A DNA stretch of 64,000 nt from contig NZ_LMNI01000010.1 in NCBI RefSeq assembly GCF_001422925.1, positions 540,778 through 604,777 on the forward strand, given 5' to 3'. This document shows, piece after piece, positions 9,714 through 20,055 of this stretch. Numbering within the stretch: the first letter of the stretch is position 1; each line of letters starts with the position of its first letter. The translations under genes were made by a program, and so were the position numbers. The notes under the pieces are model-generated. The model had not been told where the DNA came from. It searched no databases and was given only the letters and a program-made list of their open reading frames with translations. The stretch is from Microbacterium sp. Leaf288 (GTDB lineage: Bacteria; Actinomycetota; Actinomycetes; Actinomycetales; Microbacteriaceae).

Positions 9714-9974
9714 GTGGCGAACATCAAGTCGCAGATCAAGCGCAACAAGACCAACGAGAAGGCGCGCGAGCGCAACAAGGCCGTCAAGAGCGAGCTGAAG
9801 ACGCACGTGCGTCGCACCCGCGAGGCCGTCGCGGCCGGCGACAAGGCCGCGGCCGAGAAGGCGCTGGGCACGGCGACCAAGAAGCTCGACAAGGCGGTCA
9901 GCAAGGGCGTCATCCACAAGAACCAGGCGGCGAACCGCAAGTCGGCCATCGCCAAGCAGGTCTCCGCTCTCTGA
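9714..9974 (+). CDS. rpsT: 30S ribosomal protein S20
   Basis: 86 residues beginning [18 protein letters not shown] from GTG 9714, lysine- and arginine-rich with the three-helix S20 pattern ([40 protein letters not shown]). It binds 16S rRNA early in 30S assembly. The longer in-frame ATG upstream would prepend unrelated residues and is rejected. A strong terminator follows 35 bp after the stop, so it is a single-gene unit between convergent and divergent neighbours. Confidence 0.96.
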   Translation: MANIKSQIKRNKTNEKARERNKAVKSELKTHVRRTREAVAAGDKAAAEKALGTATKKLDKAVSKGVIHKNQAANRKSAIAKQVSAL

Positions 9975-10009
9975 GCCTCTGACAAGCTCCGCGACCCTCG
10001 AGTCGCGTG

Positions 10010-10038
10010 AAGGCCCGTCCCGCGAGGGGCGGGCCTTT
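10010..10038 (+). terminator. Rho-independent terminator after rpsT
   Basis: AAGGCCCGTCCC (10010-10021), loop GCGA, then GGGGCGGGCCTT (10026-10037) form a 12-bp stem with one G-U pair, followed by TTTC. It could also serve holA from the other strand. Confidence 0.85.
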
Positions 10039-10061
10039 CGCTTGCGTTCGCGGGCGCCGCG

Positions 10062-11099
10062 TCAGGCGCCGTACGGTGCACGCGTGGCGATCACCGTGAT
10101 CATGCGCTCGAGGGCGAACACCGCGTCGCGCGAGCCGCCTTTGACCTCAGCATCCGCCCGTGCCGTCGCCTGGATCGCACGGCCGAGGCTCTCTTCGTTC
10201 CAGCCGACCAGGTCGCGGCGCGCGCGATCGATCTGCCAGTCCTTCATGCCCAGTCGCGAAGCGAGGGCCTTCGCCGGCTCGCGGTTGCCCGCGACCCGCG
10301 CCATCGTGCGCAGCTTCATGGCGACGGCCGCGACGAGCGGCACCGGGTCGGCGCCCGAGGCCAGGGCGTGCCGGAGCGCGATGAGCGCCTCGCCGTAGCG
10401 CCCCGCGAGCGCGGTGTCGGCGACCGCGAAGGCCGACGTCTCGACGCGGCCACCGTAGTAGCGCTCGACCACCTGGTCGGTGATGTCGCCGGGGACGTCC
10501 GCGATGAGCTGCTGGCACGCCGCCGCGAGCTCGGTGAGGTCGTCGGCGAACGCGGAGACGAGCGTGCGCAGCGCGGTCGGCGCGATGCGCTTCTTCGCAG
10601 CCTGGAACTCGCCCGCGGCGAAGTCGAAGCGGTCCGAGTCGCGCTTGACGGCCGGGCATGCGATCTCGACGCCCGAGCCCTCCCCCGCACGGATCGCGTC
10701 GAGCAGCTTCTTGCCGCGCACACTCGCACCGGTGTGCCTGAGCACGACCGTCGCGCCGTCCTGCGGCGCGGCGAGGTAGGCGACGGCCTCGGCGAGGAAC
10801 GTGTCGGAGCACTTCTCGACGCCGCTCACCCGGACAAGCCGAGGCTCGCCGAACAGCGACGGCGACGTGACGCCGAGGAGCGTTCCGGCGGCGTAGTCGT
10901 CCGCGCGGACGTCGGACACCTCGAGCGTCGGGTCTTCGGCGCGCAGGTAGTCGCGCACGCCCGCGATCGCCCGTTCGGCGCAGACCTCCTCCGGCCCCGA
11001 GACGAGCACGATCGGCGCCGGCTGCGGAGCCCGCCAGGACAGCTGGGGAATGGCGCTGCGCGCGGCCTTCGCGGGTGCTCGGCGTGCGGGGGAAGCCAT
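10062..11099 (-). CDS. holA: DNA polymerase III subunit delta
   Basis: 345 residues. LVSGPEEVCAERAI near residue 32 is the degenerate nucleotide-binding region of the delta clamp-loader wrench. The following FGEPRLVRVSGVEKC, QQLIADVPGDITDQVVERYYGG and C-terminal ALASRLGMKDWQIDRARRDL stretches fit HolA. Delta opens the beta clamp in the clamp-loader complex. The gene lies immediately downstream of comEC on the same strand (43-bp gap), the normal order comEA-comEC-holA, convergent with rpsT. Confidence 0.93.
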   Translation of the reverse strand: MASPARRAPAKAARSAIPQLSWRAPQPAPIVLVSGPEEVCAERAIAGVRDYLRAEDPTLEVSDVRADDYAAGTLLGVTSPSLFGEPRLVRVSGVEKCSDTFLAEAVAYLAAPQDGATVVLRHTGASVRGKKLLDAIRAGEGSGVEIACPAVKRDSDRFDFAAGEFQAAKKRIAPTALRTLVSAFADDLTELAAACQQLIADVPGDITDQVVERYYGGRVETSAFAVADTALAGRYGEALIALRHALASGADPVPLVAAVAMKLRTMARVAGNREPAKALASRLGMKDWQIDRARRDLVGWNEESLGRAIQATARADAEVKGGSRDAVFALERMITVIATRAPYGA

Positions 11100-11142
11100 T
11101 GCCCCAGCCTACCGACGCCCACCGACGGCGGCCGCCCTCTCC

Positions 11143-13533
11143 TCATCCGCCGCGGTCGCGCCAGATCGCCACGGAACCGGCCTCGGCGCTCCACAGCGCG
11201 ATCGCGCCGTCGCGGTCGGTGCGTGCGATCGTCGCGTCGACGTCGGCGAGGATCTTGAGCGCCTCGTCGCGCGGATGCCCGTAGTCGTTGCCGGCGCCCA
11301 CTGTGACGAGCGCGATCGACGGCCGTGCGGCGGCGTAGAGCTCTGCGTGCTGATCGGCGCTGCCGTGATGAGCCGTCTTGACGATCGCGTACGGCGGATC
11401 CAGCACCCCCGACGCCGTCAGGAGCCGCTGCGGCGAGGCCGAGAGGTCGCCGAGCAGGAGTGTCGGAGGGATGCCGCCGCCTCGGACGTCGAGCACGACG
11501 CTGGCGTCGTTGCCCGACGGGAAGGCGCGGCTGCCGGCCTTGGGCCAGAGCACCCGCCACCGTGCACCTCCCAGCGACCCGCTGAGGCCGGCCGACGCCT
11601 CGGTCGCCCGGGCTCCCCGCGCCGTCAGCGATGCGATCGCTGATTGCCCCTTCGCATCGCCCGGTCCGTGGAGCACCGTGCCGATACGACCGCGCACCGC
11701 GTCGAGCCCGCCGACGTGGTCGAGGTCGTAGTGGGTGAGGACGAGCAGGTCGATGCGATCGATGCCGGCTCGCGAGAGACAGGCGGCGAGCGCTTCAGGG
11801 TCGGGCCCGGTGTCGATCAGCGCGACGGCGCCCTCCGACCGGAGCAGGACCGCATCTCCTTGGCCGACGTCGCACGCGAGCAGCGCCCAGGTGCCGGGGA
11901 GGGTCCATCGGCCGGCGAGCGTGGTCAGGGCTGCGGCGCCGAGCCCGCCACCGGTGAGCACCGCGACGACCACGATCGCGATCCCGCGTGTGGCCCGTCG
12001 AGCCCTCGAGCCGCCACGCTCGAGCGCGATCGCGAGCCCGATCGACAGGCCGACCCCGGCGAGGGCCACCGCGCCCGGGATGCCCTCCAGCCAGGGCAGC
12101 GCGTCGGCCGGAAGCGTCGACGCGGTCGTCGCCGTCGCGGCGATCCACGATGCCGGCAGCCAGGCGAGCGCTGCGAGACCCGACTGCAGCCACGGCAGCG
12201 GTCCGCTGAGACACGCCGCGAGCCCCAGCACGGTCGCGGCCGGTGCGGCGGGTCCGGCGAGAAGGTTCGCGAGCACGCCGTAGACGGGCACCGTCGGCTC
12301 GATGAGGATCAGCAGCGGGCCGCACGCGAGCTGGGCGGCGAGGGGCACCGCGAGGGCGAGTGCCAGCGGCCGCGGGACTGCTCTGGCGAGGCCGGTGGCC
12401 AGCGGGCGCGCCCACAGCAGCAGCGACCCCGTTGCCACGACCGAGAGCGCGAATCCGAGCGAGGCCGCGAGCCACGGATCCAGCACGAGGAGCAGGGCGA
12501 CGGCGACCGACAGCAGGGCCATGCCCGCACCGGCGCGGCCGAGCAGCACGGCGAGCATCGCGATCGCGGCCATCGCGGCTGCGCGCACGACGCTCGGCTC
12601 CGGCGTGACCAGCATCACGAAGCCGGCGAGGACCGCGACCCCGCAGGCGACGCGGAACCGCCGCGATGCGCCCAGCGCGGCGGCGAGGGCGAACGCGATG
12701 CCCACGACCAGCGCGCAGTTGGCGCCCGACACGGCGGTGAGATGCGACAGCGAGGACTCCTTCATCGCCGCGTCCAGCGACGGCGACACGACCGACGTGT
12801 CGCCCACCGCGAGCCCCGGGATGAGCCCTGCGCCCTCGCCGGGCAGACCGTGCACCGCCGCGACGAGCCCTCGGCGCAGCCCGCCGGCGACGGCTGCGGA
12901 GCCGCTCGGGGCCTTCACCACCTCCAGCCCGCGCGACGCCCACACCTCGAGCACCGCCCGCTCCCCCGGTCGCCCCGGCTTCGCCGTGCCGCGGGCGTCG
13001 ACGGTGGAGCCGACGTCGAGCTGCCAGGGGCGGTCGACGTCCTCCGCTGAGACGCGCACCGTGATCTCGACCGGCGTCGGATGCTTCACGTCGCCGATCC
13101 GCACATGCGACGCCCGGGCATCGAAGGCGAGCGAGCCGTCGGCGCGCCGCTCGATCTTGCCGATGACGTCCGCACGGATGTCGACGGCCCGGCCGCCGGT
13201 GAGGGCGAGATCCTCGACGGCGGTCCGGGCGGGCTGCGCCAGGGCGACGTGGGACGCGGCTGCCGCAGAAGCCGCCCCCGCGAGCACGACGACCACGAGC
13301 GCACGGCGCACGGCGGGCCGAGGCATCCGGAATCGCGTCCGTGCGCCGCCGTGGCGAGACGGAACGCCCTCGCGTGTGCTGAGGCCCAGCACAGCCGTCG
13401 TCAGCCCGAGGACGAGCACCCAGAGGGTCAGAGCCATCCAGGGCGCTGCCGCAGGAGTCAGGATCGCGGCGGCGGCGACCGCCCAGCATGCTGCCGCGAC
13501 CGGTACCAGCCGCAACCCGAGTCGGCGGCGCAC
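11143..13533 (-). CDS. comEC: ComEC/Rec2 family competence DNA-channel protein
   Basis: 796 residues from GTG 13533. Order: hydrophobic N-terminus, a DUF4131-like OB region (RAVDIRADVIGKIERRADGS), a multi-helix competence channel (SHLTAVSGANCALVVGIAFA onward) and a C-terminal metallo-beta-lactamase domain with the THYDLDHVGG metal motif. ComEC transports single-stranded DNA across the membrane in transformation. It begins 1 bp before the comEA stop, so the two are coupled. All domains look intact. Confidence 0.92.
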   Translation of the reverse strand: MRRRLGLRLVPVAAACWAVAAAAILTPAAAPWMALTLWVLVLGLTTAVLGLSTREGVPSRHGGARTRFRMPRPAVRRALVVVVLAGAASAAAASHVALAQPARTAVEDLALTGGRAVDIRADVIGKIERRADGSLAFDARASHVRIGDVKHPTPVEITVRVSAEDVDRPWQLDVGSTVDARGTAKPGRPGERAVLEVWASRGLEVVKAPSGSAAVAGGLRRGLVAAVHGLPGEGAGLIPGLAVGDTSVVSPSLDAAMKESSLSHLTAVSGANCALVVGIAFALAAALGASRRFRVACGVAVLAGFVMLVTPEPSVVRAAAMAAIAMLAVLLGRAGAGMALLSVAVALLLVLDPWLAASLGFALSVVATGSLLLWARPLATGLARAVPRPLALALAVPLAAQLACGPLLILIEPTVPVYGVLANLLAGPAAPAATVLGLAACLSGPLPWLQSGLAALAWLPASWIAATATTASTLPADALPWLEGIPGAVALAGVGLSIGLAIALERGGSRARRATRGIAIVVVAVLTGGGLGAAALTTLAGRWTLPGTWALLACDVGQGDAVLLRSEGAVALIDTGPDPEALAACLSRAGIDRIDLLVLTHYDLDHVGGLDAVRGRIGTVLHGPGDAKGQSAIASLTARGARATEASAGLSGSLGGARWRVLWPKAGSRAFPSGNDASVVLDVRGGGIPPTLLLGDLSASPQRLLTASGVLDPPYAIVKTAHHGSADQHAELYAAARPSIALVTVGAGNDYGHPRDEALKILADVDATIARTDRDGAIALWSAEAGSVAIWRDRGG

Positions 13534-13534
13534 G

Positions 13535-14158
13535 TCACACCGTCACGAGGTCGCGCAGCGACTCGAGCATCTTGTCGCCGATGCCGGGGACGGCGAGGAG
13601 ATCCTCGACGCTCGTGAACCCGCCGTTGTCGTCGCGCCACGCGATGATGCGCTCGGCCAGCGCCGGCCCGATGCGTGGCAGCGTCTCGAGGACAGTCGCG
13701 TCCGCGGTATTGAGATCGACCCGTGTGTCGGCCGGTGCTGCGGGTCCGGGTGCCCCCGCGGTCGGCGGTGCCTCTCCTTCGCGCGGCACCGGCAGCTGTT
13801 CGCCGTCGTCGAGCGTGCGCGCCAGGTTGACCGCGTCGCGGTCCGCGTCATCGGCGAACCCGCCGGCGGCCGCGATCGCATCGACGACGCGGGAGCCCGC
13901 CGGGAGCATGTAGAGGCCGGGGGTGCGCACCGCTCCCGAGACGTGCACGTAGAGCCGGGATGCGGGCGTCGCCGCGGCCGCGGGCGTCTGGTCGATGACG
14001 ACCTCGTCGACAGGGGCGATCGCGGCCCGAAGGATGCCGATCCCGACGGTGATCGCCAGCGCGGCGATCACGAGCACGACGACGGCACCGACCCCGAGGC
14101 GGCGACGCGCGGCGAGGCGGTCGGACGACGCGCCCTCGGAACGGTCGCCGGCTGTCAC
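13535..14158 (-). CDS. comEA: ComEA family DNA-binding protein
   Basis: 207 residues: a cytoplasmic start, a membrane segment (about residues 20-42, GAVVVLVIAALAITVGIGIL), an SLBB domain (RLYVHVSGAVRTPGLYMLPAGSRVVDAI), a proline/alanine linker and a C-terminal helix-hairpin-helix pair (DLNTADATVLETLPRIGPALAERIIAWR; VPGIGDKMLESL). ComEA binds incoming double-stranded DNA outside the membrane and hands it to ComEC. First gene of the comEA-comEC-holA set. Confidence 0.93.
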   Translation of the reverse strand: MTAGDRSEGASSDRLAARRRLGVGAVVVLVIAALAITVGIGILRAAIAPVDEVVIDQTPAAAATPASRLYVHVSGAVRTPGLYMLPAGSRVVDAIAAAGGFADDADRDAVNLARTLDDGEQLPVPREGEAPPTAGAPGPAAPADTRVDLNTADATVLETLPRIGPALAERIIAWRDDNGGFTSVEDLLAVPGIGDKMLESLRDLVTV

Positions 14159-14196
14159 GGACCCACGGTAGGAGGCGGGAGGGGACGCAGACGCAG

Positions 14197-14230
14197 CGGG
14201 TCCCGGGGATGTGCATATCCCCGGGACCCG
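14197..14230 (-). terminator. Strong inverted repeat between leuS and comEA, probable leuS terminator
   Basis: CGGGTCCCGGGGAT (14197-14210) and its exact complement (14217-14230) form a 14-bp perfect stem with a 6-nt loop GTGCAT. It lies 20 bp after the leuS stop. No T tract follows on the minus strand, as is common for actinobacterial hairpin terminators. Confidence 0.7.
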
Positions 14231-14249
14231 GTCCTCCTGTGGAGGAGGC

Positions 14250-16832
14250 TCAGTGCGTGCTGAAGCTCACGACCTTCGGCGGGCGGACGACCACCCGGGT
14301 GATCTCGCGTCCTGCGAGCGAGCGCACGACCTTCTCATCGGCGCGGGCGAGTCGCTCGAGCTCTGCGGCGTCGATGCGGGCGGGCACCCGGAGGGTGCCG
14401 CGCACCTTGCCGTCGACCTGCACGACCGCGGTGACGCTCTCCTCGACGAGGAGGGTCGGGTCGGCGGTGCGCCACGGCACCAGGCCGACGAACCGGTCGT
14501 ACCCGAGGATCTCCCACATCTCCTCCGCCAGGTGCGGAGCGAACAGGTCGAGGATCATCGCCGTGGCCTCAGCGGCCTCGCGGACGGCGGGGTCGGCGGG
14601 CCCGGCGCCGGTGTCGATGGTCTTGCGCGTCGTGTTCACCAGCTCCATGAGGCGCGCCACGACGACGTTGAACTTGGTCTGCTCGACGAGCCCCGGAGCG
14701 TCCGCGAGCAGGCGGTGGGTCACACGCCGCAGCGAGACGTCGCCCTCGGCCCACACCACGTCGGGATCGCTCGTGACGTCCGAGGCGACCCGCCAGGCGC
14801 GGGCGAGGAACTTCTGGGCACCCGTGGTCGACACGTCCTCCCAGTTGATGTCGTCCTCGACAGGTCCGGCGAACGCGATCGCGGTGCGCACCGCGTCGGC
14901 GCCGGGATCGACCATGCTCGACGCGAACTCGACCAGGTTGCCCTTCGACTTCGACATCTTCGAGCCGTCGAGGAGCACCATGCCCTGGTTGATGAGGCTC
15001 GAGAAGGGCTCGGTGAAATCGATGAGCCCCATGTCGAAGAGGACCTTGGTGATGAACCGCGCGTAGAGCAGGTGCAGGATCGCGTGCTCGACGCCGCCGA
15101 TGTACGAGTCGACGGGGGCCCAGCGGTCCGCCTCGCGCGACGGGAAAGCCTCGTTCGGGTCCTTCGGCGCCAGGAACCGCAGGAAGTACCACGAGCTGTC
15201 CACGAACGTGTCCATCGTGTCGGGGTCGCGCAGCGCCGGGTCGCCCGTCTCGGGGTCCGTCGCCCTCATCCACTCCGTCGCGCCGCCGAGCGGCGACGTG
15301 CCCTTGGGGGCGAGGTCGAGTCCGTGCGCGTCGGGCAGGCGCAGCGGCAGCTGGTCCTCGGGGACGGGCACGATACGGCCGTCCTCGGTGTGGATCATCG
15401 GGATCGGCGTGCCCCAGAACCGCTGGCGCGAGATGAGCCAGTCGCGGAGGCGATACGACTTCGCGGCGCGCCCGGTACCGCCGGCCTCGAGCTGCTCGAT
15501 GATGCGCGCGATGGCGTTGCGCTTGGAGAGTCCGTCCAGCGAGCCCGAGTTGATGAGGCGTCCCTCGCCGGTCAGCGCGATGCCGGTCGTCGCGGGGTCG
15601 AGCTCGGACAGCGTCTCGAGGGGGCCCGGATCGATCGGCACACCCTCGTCGTCCAGCTCGATGACCGGGATCGCGCCCGTGATCGGCGCCGTGGTGTCGA
15701 CGACGACCTTGACGGGCAGATCGAACGCCCGCGCGAAGTCGAGGTCGCGCTGGTCGTGTGCGGGCACGGCCATGACGGCGCCGTGGCCGTAGTCGGCCAG
15801 CACGTAGTCCGCGGCCCAGATGGGCAGGCGCTCCCCGTTGACGGGGTTGACGGCGAAGCGGTCCAGGAACACGCCGGTCTTCGGGCGATCGGTGCTCTGG
15901 CGCTCGATCTCGGTCTCGCGCTGCACGCTCTCGAGGTAGTCCTGGAAGCGCATGCGCACGTCGGCCGACGAGCCGGCGGCGAGCTCGGCTGCCAGGTCGC
16001 TGTCGGGGGCGACGACCATGAAGGTCGCGCCGTGGAGGGTATCGGGTCGGGTCGAGAAGACGGTGACCTTCTCGGCGCGGCCCTCGATCTCGAAGTCGAT
16101 GTCGGCACCCACCGAGCGGCCGATCCAGTTCCGCTGCATGCGGATGACCTTCTGCGGCCAGAAGCCCTCGAGCTGGTTGAGGTCGTCGAGCAGCCGGTCG
16201 GCGTACTCGGTGATCTTGAAGTACCACTGTGTGAGCTTCTTCTTGATCACCTCGGCGCCGCAGCGCTCGCAGTGGCCGTCGACGACCTGCTCGTTGGCGA
16301 GCACGGTCTGGTCGTTGGGGCACCAGTTGACCGGGCTCTCCTTGCGGTAGGCCAGGCCGCGCTCGTAGAGGCGCTGGAACAGCCACTGGTTCCAGTGGTA
16401 GTACTCGGGGTCGCTCGTGTGGAGGATGCGGCTCCAGTCGTACGACGAGCCGTACTCGCGGAAGCTCTTCTTGTGCTGCTCGATGTTCGCGTAGGTCCAC
16501 TCGCGCGGGTCGGCCCCGCGCTGGATCGCCGCATTCTCGGCGGGCAGGCCGAACGAGTCCCACCCGATCGGGTTGAGGACGTTGTAGCCGCGGTGACGCC
16601 AGAACCGCGCGACGATGTCGACGTAGGCGTAGCTCTCGGCGTGGCCCATGTGGAGGTCGCCGGAGGGGTACGGGAACATGCCGAGCACGTACTTGCGGGG
16701 GCGCGTGTCGTCGGCGCCGCCGGCGCGGAACGGGTCGGCCTCGGCCCAGCGCGCCTGCCACTTCTGCTGGATCGAGTAGGCGTCATAGCCCTCTGTGGGC
16801 GCAGAGGTGTCGGGGGTTTCGGTCTGACTCAC
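14250..16832 (-). CDS. leuS: Leucyl-tRNA synthetase
   Basis: 860 residues from GTG 16832 (MSQTETPD). Class I signatures: HMGH in [11 protein letters not shown] and [11 protein letters not shown]1 editing domain (about residues 240-430, [12 protein letters not shown]) is followed by the anticodon-binding and C-terminal domains. ATG 16850 adds only six residues and is the alternative start; neither has a clear ribosome site. The gap to pabB carries a GC-rich repeat (around 16863-16877) but no recognisable T-box. Confidence 0.96.
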   Translation of the reverse strand: MSQTETPDTSAPTEGYDAYSIQQKWQARWAEADPFRAGGADDTRPRKYVLGMFPYPSGDLHMGHAESYAYVDIVARFWRHRGYNVLNPIGWDSFGLPAENAAIQRGADPREWTYANIEQHKKSFREYGSSYDWSRILHTSDPEYYHWNQWLFQRLYERGLAYRKESPVNWCPNDQTVLANEQVVDGHCERCGAEVIKKKLTQWYFKITEYADRLLDDLNQLEGFWPQKVIRMQRNWIGRSVGADIDFEIEGRAEKVTVFSTRPDTLHGATFMVVAPDSDLAAELAAGSSADVRMRFQDYLESVQRETEIERQSTDRPKTGVFLDRFAVNPVNGERLPIWAADYVLADYGHGAVMAVPAHDQRDLDFARAFDLPVKVVVDTTAPITGAIPVIELDDEGVPIDPGPLETLSELDPATTGIALTGEGRLINSGSLDGLSKRNAIARIIEQLEAGGTGRAAKSYRLRDWLISRQRFWGTPIPMIHTEDGRIVPVPEDQLPLRLPDAHGLDLAPKGTSPLGGATEWMRATDPETGDPALRDPDTMDTFVDSSWYFLRFLAPKDPNEAFPSREADRWAPVDSYIGGVEHAILHLLYARFITKVLFDMGLIDFTEPFSSLINQGMVLLDGSKMSKSKGNLVEFASSMVDPGADAVRTAIAFAGPVEDDINWEDVSTTGAQKFLARAWRVASDVTSDPDVVWAEGDVSLRRVTHRLLADAPGLVEQTKFNVVVARLMELVNTTRKTIDTGAGPADPAVREAAEATAMILDLFAPHLAEEMWEILGYDRFVGLVPWRTADPTLLVEESVTAVVQVDGKVRGTLRVPARIDAAELERLARADEKVVRSLAGREITRVVVRPPKVVSFSTH

Positions 16833-16911
16833 GTGGAAAGTGCCAATCATGGAAGCCGGAAAGCGCGCGCAGCGCGCGAAGCGCGTCTTCCAGGTTAGCG
16901 GAACGGGCGGT

Positions 16912-18228
16912 TCACCAGCCCGGCGGCAATGCGGCGCCCAGCGCGGCAAGCGGCCCGCGCGCCTTGATCCCGACTTCGGCGACCTCGGCCGCGGCATCCG
17001 ATCGCCACGTGATGCCGCCGCCGGCACCCACGTACGCGTGGTCGGGCCTGACGACGATCGAGCGGATCACCATCGCGAGATCGAGCGCGCCGTCGTCGCC
17101 GATCCAGCCGAAGCAGCCCGAGAACACACCGCGCGGGGCACCCTCCAGGCCGTGCAGGATGGTCATCGCAGACAGCTTCGGCGCCCCCGTCATCGAGCCC
17201 GCCGGGAATGTCGCCGCCAGCAGATCGTCGAGGGTCGCGCCGGTCGCGAGCGTGCCCGACACGGTGCTCACGAGCTGATGCACCGCGGGGTACGACTCGA
17301 CCTCGAGAAGCGCGTCAACGCCCACGGTGCCGGCGACGCAGACGCGCGAGAGGTCGTTGCGCATGAGGTCGACGATCATGACGTTCTCGGCGCGCTCCTT
17401 CTCGCTCGCGCGCAGTTCCGCGGCCAGCGCGGCGTCCTCCCCGGCGTCCGCGCCGCGCGGCCGGGTGCCCTTGATCGGCCGCGTGTGCACGACCGCACTG
17501 CCGTCGGGTGCACCCTCGACGTGGAGGAACTGCTCCGGGCTCGCGCTGAGCAGAGCGGTGTCGCCCGAGCGGATGAATCCCCCGTGGGGCGCGGGCGTGG
17601 CCGCCCGGAGGCGGGCATAGACCGCGACGGGATCGACGGATGCCTCGACTTCGAAGCGCGTCGTCAGGCACAGCTGGTACGCGTCGCCCTCGCGGATCGC
17701 GTCGCGACAGCGTTCGATGAGGGCGGCGTACTCGTCGGGGCGGTGGCGGGCGCGGGCGACGGTGTCGCGGCCGGCTGTTGAGGGCAGGACGGGCTCGCCG
17801 GTCACCGCGGTGACTGCAGTGGCGAGCTCATCGACGTCCGTCGCGGAGCCGTACACGCGGACGCTCTGACGCGCGTGGTCGAATGCGACGAGACGTTCCA
17901 CCCGCAGCCACAGGTCCTGCGGGACTCCGTCCGCCTCGCGGGACGCAGGCGCGCCCGCGCGCGCCGCTGCGTCGTCGTAGCCGGTCCAGCCCACCCAGCC
18001 GCCGCGCAACGGGCTCTCGTCATCGGCAGCAGTGGCGGCCGTGCAGGTCGTCGCCTTCACCTGCGCCGGGTCGTCCGGAGACCCCGCGCCCATCCAGCTC
18101 CATCCCTCACGCGCGTCGGGTCCGGCATCGAGCCAGAAGGAGTGCGGCTCGTCCGCGAAGACGGCGCTGAAGACGGATGCCGGATCCACCCAGTGCTCGA
18201 CGTCCGCGGCGGCGAGGGGCTCCGTCAT
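16912..18228 (-). CDS. pabB: Aminodeoxychorismate synthase component I / anthranilate synthase component I family
   Basis: 438 residues of the chorismate-utilising fold. Motifs [38 protein letters not shown] and [13 protein letters not shown] are present in order in the C-terminal half. The PIKG form (rather than PIAG) and the short N-terminal region favour 4-amino-4-deoxychorismate synthase in folate synthesis over TrpE. No glutamine amidotransferase partner lies nearby. The start is 42 bp from the divergent DedA gene. Confidence 0.8.
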   Translation of the reverse strand: MTEPLAAADVEHWVDPASVFSAVFADEPHSFWLDAGPDAREGWSWMGAGSPDDPAQVKATTCTAATAADDESPLRGGWVGWTGYDDAAARAGAPASREADGVPQDLWLRVERLVAFDHARQSVRVYGSATDVDELATAVTAVTGEPVLPSTAGRDTVARARHRPDEYAALIERCRDAIREGDAYQLCLTTRFEVEASVDPVAVYARLRAATPAPHGGFIRSGDTALLSASPEQFLHVEGAPDGSAVVHTRPIKGTRPRGADAGEDAALAAELRASEKERAENVMIVDLMRNDLSRVCVAGTVGVDALLEVESYPAVHQLVSTVSGTLATGATLDDLLAATFPAGSMTGAPKLSAMTILHGLEGAPRGVFSGCFGWIGDDGALDLAMVIRSIVVRPDHAYVGAGGGITWRSDAAAEVAEVGIKARGPLAALGAALPPGW

Positions 18229-18258
18229 CTTCCCAGGTTAGAGGGATGCGCAGAGCTC

Positions 18259-18264
18259 TAGGCT
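18259..18264 (+). promoter_or_regulatory. -10 box TAGGCT, leaderless start of the DedA gene
   Basis: TAGGCT ends 6 nt before GTG 18271, leaving no room for a ribosome site. Confidence 0.55.
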
Positions 18265-18270
18265 CGTGGC

Positions 18271-18948
18271 GTGAACGAGTTCCTGACGTGGCTGCTCGAC
18301 GCCGTGCAGAGCGTCGACCCGATCGTCAGGACGCTCCTCGCCGGATTCGCGATCATGCTCGAGACCAGCGTGCTGATCGGGCTCGTGGTTCCCGGCGACA
18401 CTGTGGTGATCGTCGCCGGAACCGCCGTCTCGTCCGTGCTGGAGGGCGTGATCCTCGGGATCGCGGTGGTCATCGGCGCCCTCATCGGCGAGAGCATCGG
18501 CTTCTGGCTCGGACGCTACCTCGGCCCGCGCATCCAGCACTCCAAGCTCGGGCGCCGTATCGGAGACGAGAACTGGGCGCGCTCGGAGAGATACCTGCGG
18601 CGTCGCGGCGGGCCCGCGATCTTCATCTCGCGCTTCCTGCCGGTGCTGCACTCGCTCGTGCCGCTCACCGTAGGGATGAGCGGCTACCCGTATCGGCGGT
18701 TCCTCGCATGGACGATCCCGGCGTGCGTGATCTGGTCGACGCTCTACATCTCGGTCGCGGCCGTCGCCGCGGGCACGTACCGTGAGCTCGCGGACCAGCT
18801 CCACTACGCGGGCTACATCTTCGTGGGCGTCATCGTGCTGTTCCTGGTGCTCGTCTTCGTCAGCAAGAAGGTCATCGAGCGGGCTGAGCGCAAGCACCTC
18901 GAGCACGACGGCACTGACGAGTCCCCCGTGGCGGACATGAAAGACTGA
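18271..18948 (+). CDS. DedA family membrane protein
   Basis: 225 residues with four to six membrane helices. GLVVPGDTVVIVAGTAV, the G-x-x-x-G-x-x-x-G-rich helix around IGALIGESIGFWLGR, and ISRFLPVLHSLVPLTVGMSGYPYRRF match the DedA/VTT domain with its conserved acidic residue and F-x-R-x-x-P motif. These proteins flip undecaprenyl phosphate or phospholipids and support the proton motive force. It starts leaderless at GTG 18271 and is followed after 4 bp by the App1-type gene, probably on one transcript. Confidence 0.88.
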   Translation: MNEFLTWLLDAVQSVDPIVRTLLAGFAIMLETSVLIGLVVPGDTVVIVAGTAVSSVLEGVILGIAVVIGALIGESIGFWLGRYLGPRIQHSKLGRRIGDENWARSERYLRRRGGPAIFISRFLPVLHSLVPLTVGMSGYPYRRFLAWTIPACVIWSTLYISVAAVAAGTYRELADQLHYAGYIFVGVIVLFLVLVFVSKKVIERAERKHLEHDGTDESPVADMKD

Positions 18949-18952
18949 AGGG

Positions 18953-20008
18953 GTGCCCCACACCGATCCTCAGCATGTGCGCGCGAAGGTCCTGTGGCTC
19001 GCACGCCTGGAGTACCGGTTCCACTCATGGCGCGAGCGGCGCGCGCGCCGTCGGGGCCAGACGCCCACCGTCACGCCTTTCCCCGGCTACGGAGGCCCCG
19101 GTTGGGTGCGCGTCCTCGGCCGCGTGATGATCGTCCCGCCGGCGAAGCAGACGACCACCGGCGAGTACGCCGGAGTGCGCGGCTGGCGCAGCTTCGCGGC
19201 CGTCCCCATCGGGTACGCGCAGGTCACGGTGACGATCGCGGGCCTCGACCACGAGGTCGTCGCCGATCGGGGCGGTGTGATCGACACCAGGCTCCCGGCG
19301 GACCTCGAGCCCGGGTGGCAGACCTTCACGGTGTCGGTGGAGGGCGGAACGCCGGTCGAGACACGGGCGTACATCGTCGCGCCGGATGTGAAGTTCGGCA
19401 TCGTGTCGGACGTCGACGACACCGTCATGGTCACGGCCATCCCCCGCCCGCTCCTCGCGGCGTGGAACTCGTTCGTGGTGAACGAGCACGCCCGCCAGCC
19501 GGTCCCCGGCATGGCGGTGCTGATGGAGCGTGTCGTGCGAGAGAACCCCGGCGCCCCGCTCATCTACCTCTCGACCGGTGCGTGGAACATCGCCCCCACC
19601 CTCATGCGGTTCCTCAGCCGCCACGTCTTCCCGCCGGGTGCACTGCTGCTCACCGACTGGGGTCCCACCCACGACCGCTGGTTCCGCAGCGGCAAGGCGC
19701 ACAAGCTCTCCAACCTCCGCCGCCTCGCCGAGGAGTTCCCCCACATGCGGTGGCTCCTCATCGGCGACGACGGCCAGCACGACGACGCGATCTACACGAC
19801 CTTCACCGACGAGCACCCGTCACGGGTCGTGGCCGTCGCCATCCGCCGCCTCTCCCCCGCGGAGGCGGTCCTCGCCGGCGGCCGCACCGCCGTCAACGAC
19901 CACGCGGCCGCCGAGGTGCCGTGGGTGAGCGACAGCGACGGCGCCGGCCTGCTCGAGCGGCTGGAGGATGTCGGCGTGCTCGGTGCCGCCGGCGCACTCG
20001 AGGGCTGA
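18953..20008 (+). CDS. App1-type phosphatidate phosphatase domain protein (DUF2183)
   Basis: 351 residues, no signal peptide. The haloacid-dehalogenase-like acid motif DVDDT is at about residue 149 (GIVSDVDDTVMVTAIPRPLL). PLIYLSTGAWNIAPTLMRFL and LIGDDGQHDDAIY supply the remaining phosphatase motifs. Yeast App1 dephosphorylates phosphatidic acid, and bacterial relatives are annotated as phosphatase-domain proteins. Location beside a lipid-linked DedA gene is consistent with lipid metabolism. GTG 18953 lies 4 bp after the DedA stop; GAAGGG just upstream can serve as ribosome site. Confidence 0.82.
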   Translation: MPHTDPQHVRAKVLWLARLEYRFHSWRERRARRRGQTPTVTPFPGYGGPGWVRVLGRVMIVPPAKQTTTGEYAGVRGWRSFAAVPIGYAQVTVTIAGLDHEVVADRGGVIDTRLPADLEPGWQTFTVSVEGGTPVETRAYIVAPDVKFGIVSDVDDTVMVTAIPRPLLAAWNSFVVNEHARQPVPGMAVLMERVVRENPGAPLIYLSTGAWNIAPTLMRFLSRHVFPPGALLLTDWGPTHDRWFRSGKAHKLSNLRRLAEEFPHMRWLLIGDDGQHDDAIYTTFTDEHPSRVVAVAIRRLSPAEAVLAGGRTAVNDHAAAEVPWVSDSDGAGLLERLEDVGVLGAAGALEG

Positions 20009-20043
20009 CCGGTCCCCACGGCACCGATGTCGGTAGCCCCGCG

Positions 20044-20049
20044 TAGGCT
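20044..20049 (+). promoter_or_regulatory. -10 box TAGGCT, leaderless start of the SRAP gene
   Basis: TAGGCT ends 6 nt before ATG 20056; no Shine-Dalgarno sequence is present. Confidence 0.55.
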
Positions 20050-20055
20050 GGCGCC

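Noticed and set aside
14211..16898. 895-residue plus-strand frame opposite leuS
   Set aside because: Antisense of LeuS over its full length; no start signals or motifs.
16833..16911. T-box leader for leuS
   Set aside because: The gap is too short and has no T-box sequence or antiterminator fold, only a GCGCGC repeat.
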